A DNA stretch of 6,002 nucleotides, from assembly GCA_049679965.1 (NCBI GenBank), contig JBAUGX010000154.1, forward strand, positions 1-6,002, in the 5' to 3' direction. How positions within the stretch are numbered: the first letter of the stretch is position 1; every line of letters begins with the position of its first letter. The position numbers were made by a program, and so were the translations under genes. Shown here piece by piece: positions 5,453 to 6,002 of the stretch. The DNA comes from 2-12-FULL-65-11 sp049679965 (GTDB taxonomy: Bacteria > Acidobacteriota > Vicinamibacteria > Vicinamibacterales > CAVVIG01). The notes under the pieces are model-generated. The model did not search any database and was not told the origin of the DNA. It was given only the letters and a program-made list of their open reading frames with translations.

Positions 5453-5959
5453 ATGGCAAAGCGAAGCGCTTCTCTCGTTCTCGCTGCGGTGGCCGCACTG
5501 GCGATCACCTTCACGAGCCCAGTCCGGGCCGCCGACCCGAAACCTGCGCCCAACGTCACGCTGCAGGACGCCAGGGGCGCCACGGTTCGGCTCGCCGATT
5601 ACAGAGGGAAGGTGGTGCTCGTCGACTTCTGGGCGAGCTGGTGCATCCCGTGCAAGGTGTCGTTCCCGGCACTCGACGCACTGTACAAAGAATTCATGGC
5701 ACGCGGGTTCGAAGTGCTTGCGGTCAACCTGGACGAACGGCGGCGCGACGCAGACGCGTTTCTCGCCGCGCGGCCGCACACCATGCCGATCCTGTTCGAT
5801 CCGAAGGGCGCATCGCCCGTCGCGTTTGACGTCAAGGGCATGCCGAGCTCGTTTCTCATCGACCGTGCCGGCACGATCCGCTTCACGCACATGGGATACT
5901 CGGACAACATCGGCGAGGAGTACCGGCGGGAGATCGCGCAGCTCATCGCGGAGCGGTAA
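5453..5959 (+). CDS. periplasmic TlpA/ResA-type thioredoxin-like protein
   Basis: A 168-residue protein. The signal peptide is residues 1-26 (MAKRSASLVLAAVAALAITFTSPVRA), with cleavage after VRA. The domain is a complete redoxin/TlpA fold: APNVTLQDARGATVRLADYRGKV (an AhpC-TSA/redoxin-type start), the active site WCIPC (W63, C64, C67; C64 codon at 5642), and the cis-proline loop GMPSSFLID (P131). Family members reduce disulfides in the cell envelope. ResA- and CcmG-like proteins reduce the CxxC thiols of apocytochromes c before haem ligation. Two haem-binding proteins directly upstream make that the simplest job, though DUF3570 neighbourhoods often carry a thioredoxin of unknown substrate. It is 65 bases from the DUF3570 stop, separated by repeats, so it may be part of the same transcript or start its own. 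General thiol oxidoreduction cannot be excluded. Confidence 0.92.
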   Translation: MAKRSASLVLAAVAALAITFTSPVRAADPKPAPNVTLQDARGATVRLADYRGKVVLVDFWASWCIPCKVSFPALDALYKEFMARGFEVLAVNLDERRRDADAFLAARPHTMPILFDPKGASPVAFDVKGMPSSFLIDRAGTIRFTHMGYSDNIGEEYRREIAQLIAER

Positions 5960-5976
5960 TGCAAATGACACCTCAC

Positions 5977-6002
5977 ATCAATGCGTGGGGTCCGCCTTCA
6001 GG
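5977..6002. repeat. right-edge partial copy of the REP-like palindrome, variant stem
   Basis: ATCAATGCGTGGGGTCCG parallels the second tandem unit (from 5409). It is followed by CCT-TC-AGG at the window end. The left arm is GGTCCGCCT (5989-5997) and the right arm begins AGG (6000-6002). The base that is G5427 in the first palindrome is C5995 here, and its partner, C in the first palindrome, is G6002. The rest of the right arm lies outside the window. Confidence 0.6.

Noticed and set aside
5303..5971. A 222-codon minus-strand frame opposite the thioredoxin gene
   Set aside because: It is antisense to a gene with an intact WCIPC active site and cis-proline loop. Part of it is the reverse reading of the palindromic repeat.
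5959..6002. Possible next gene starting at the ATG overlapping the thioredoxin stop (TAATG)
   Set aside because: Only 14 codons are visible and most of them are the repeat element, so the overlap is probably chance.

Overview
The window reads as chromosomal DNA of a GC-rich Gram-negative bacterium with an outer membrane. Signal peptides, predicted outer-membrane beta-barrels, a PagL-type lipid A enzyme and c-type cytochromes all point that way. My best guess is Acidobacteriota, Vicinamibacteria-like. The guess rests on the DUF5916 protein, the planctomycete-type cytochrome c domain, and a short palindromic repeat built around GGTCCGGCT-TC-AGCCGGACC, a style I associate with those genomes. It is a recollection, not a search result.

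Left part (2-2158, + strand): the C-terminal 718 or so codons of a large CBM9-like/DUF5916 outer-membrane protein, whose signal peptide lies beyond the left edge. It converges, with a 25-base gap, on a two-gene minus-strand unit. That unit is a PagL-like lipid A 3-O-deacylase/acyloxyacyl hydrolase-family barrel (3436-2861), followed by a small secreted protein of probable concanavalin A-like fold (2816-2184) that has a perfect AGGAGG ribosome binding site.

Right part (3591-5959, + strand): a compact redox cluster. It starts with a small Tat-exported protein, apparently frameshifted. Next come a mono-haem cytochrome c (CVECH) whose start codon sits inside an 11-bp hairpin, and, by an ATGA overlap, a DUF3570-family outer-membrane barrel carrying its own CARCH haem-binding motif. 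After a repeat-filled gap follows a periplasmic TlpA/ResA-type thioredoxin. The genes could work together as a minimal electron or redox conduit: a soluble periplasmic mono-haem donor, a barrel with one covalent haem in a loop, and a thioredoxin that keeps the CxxC thiols reduced for haem attachment. This is inference from motifs and gene order. DUF3570 has no established biochemical role that I know of.

Repeats: a perfect 22-bp tandem duplication overlaps the stop codon of the DUF3570 gene and runs into a 9-bp-stem palindrome just before the thioredoxin ribosome binding site. A third, cut-off copy of the palindrome at the right edge carries a compensatory stem change. No tRNA, rRNA, CRISPR array or transposase was seen. 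No stretch over 300 bases lacks a gene.
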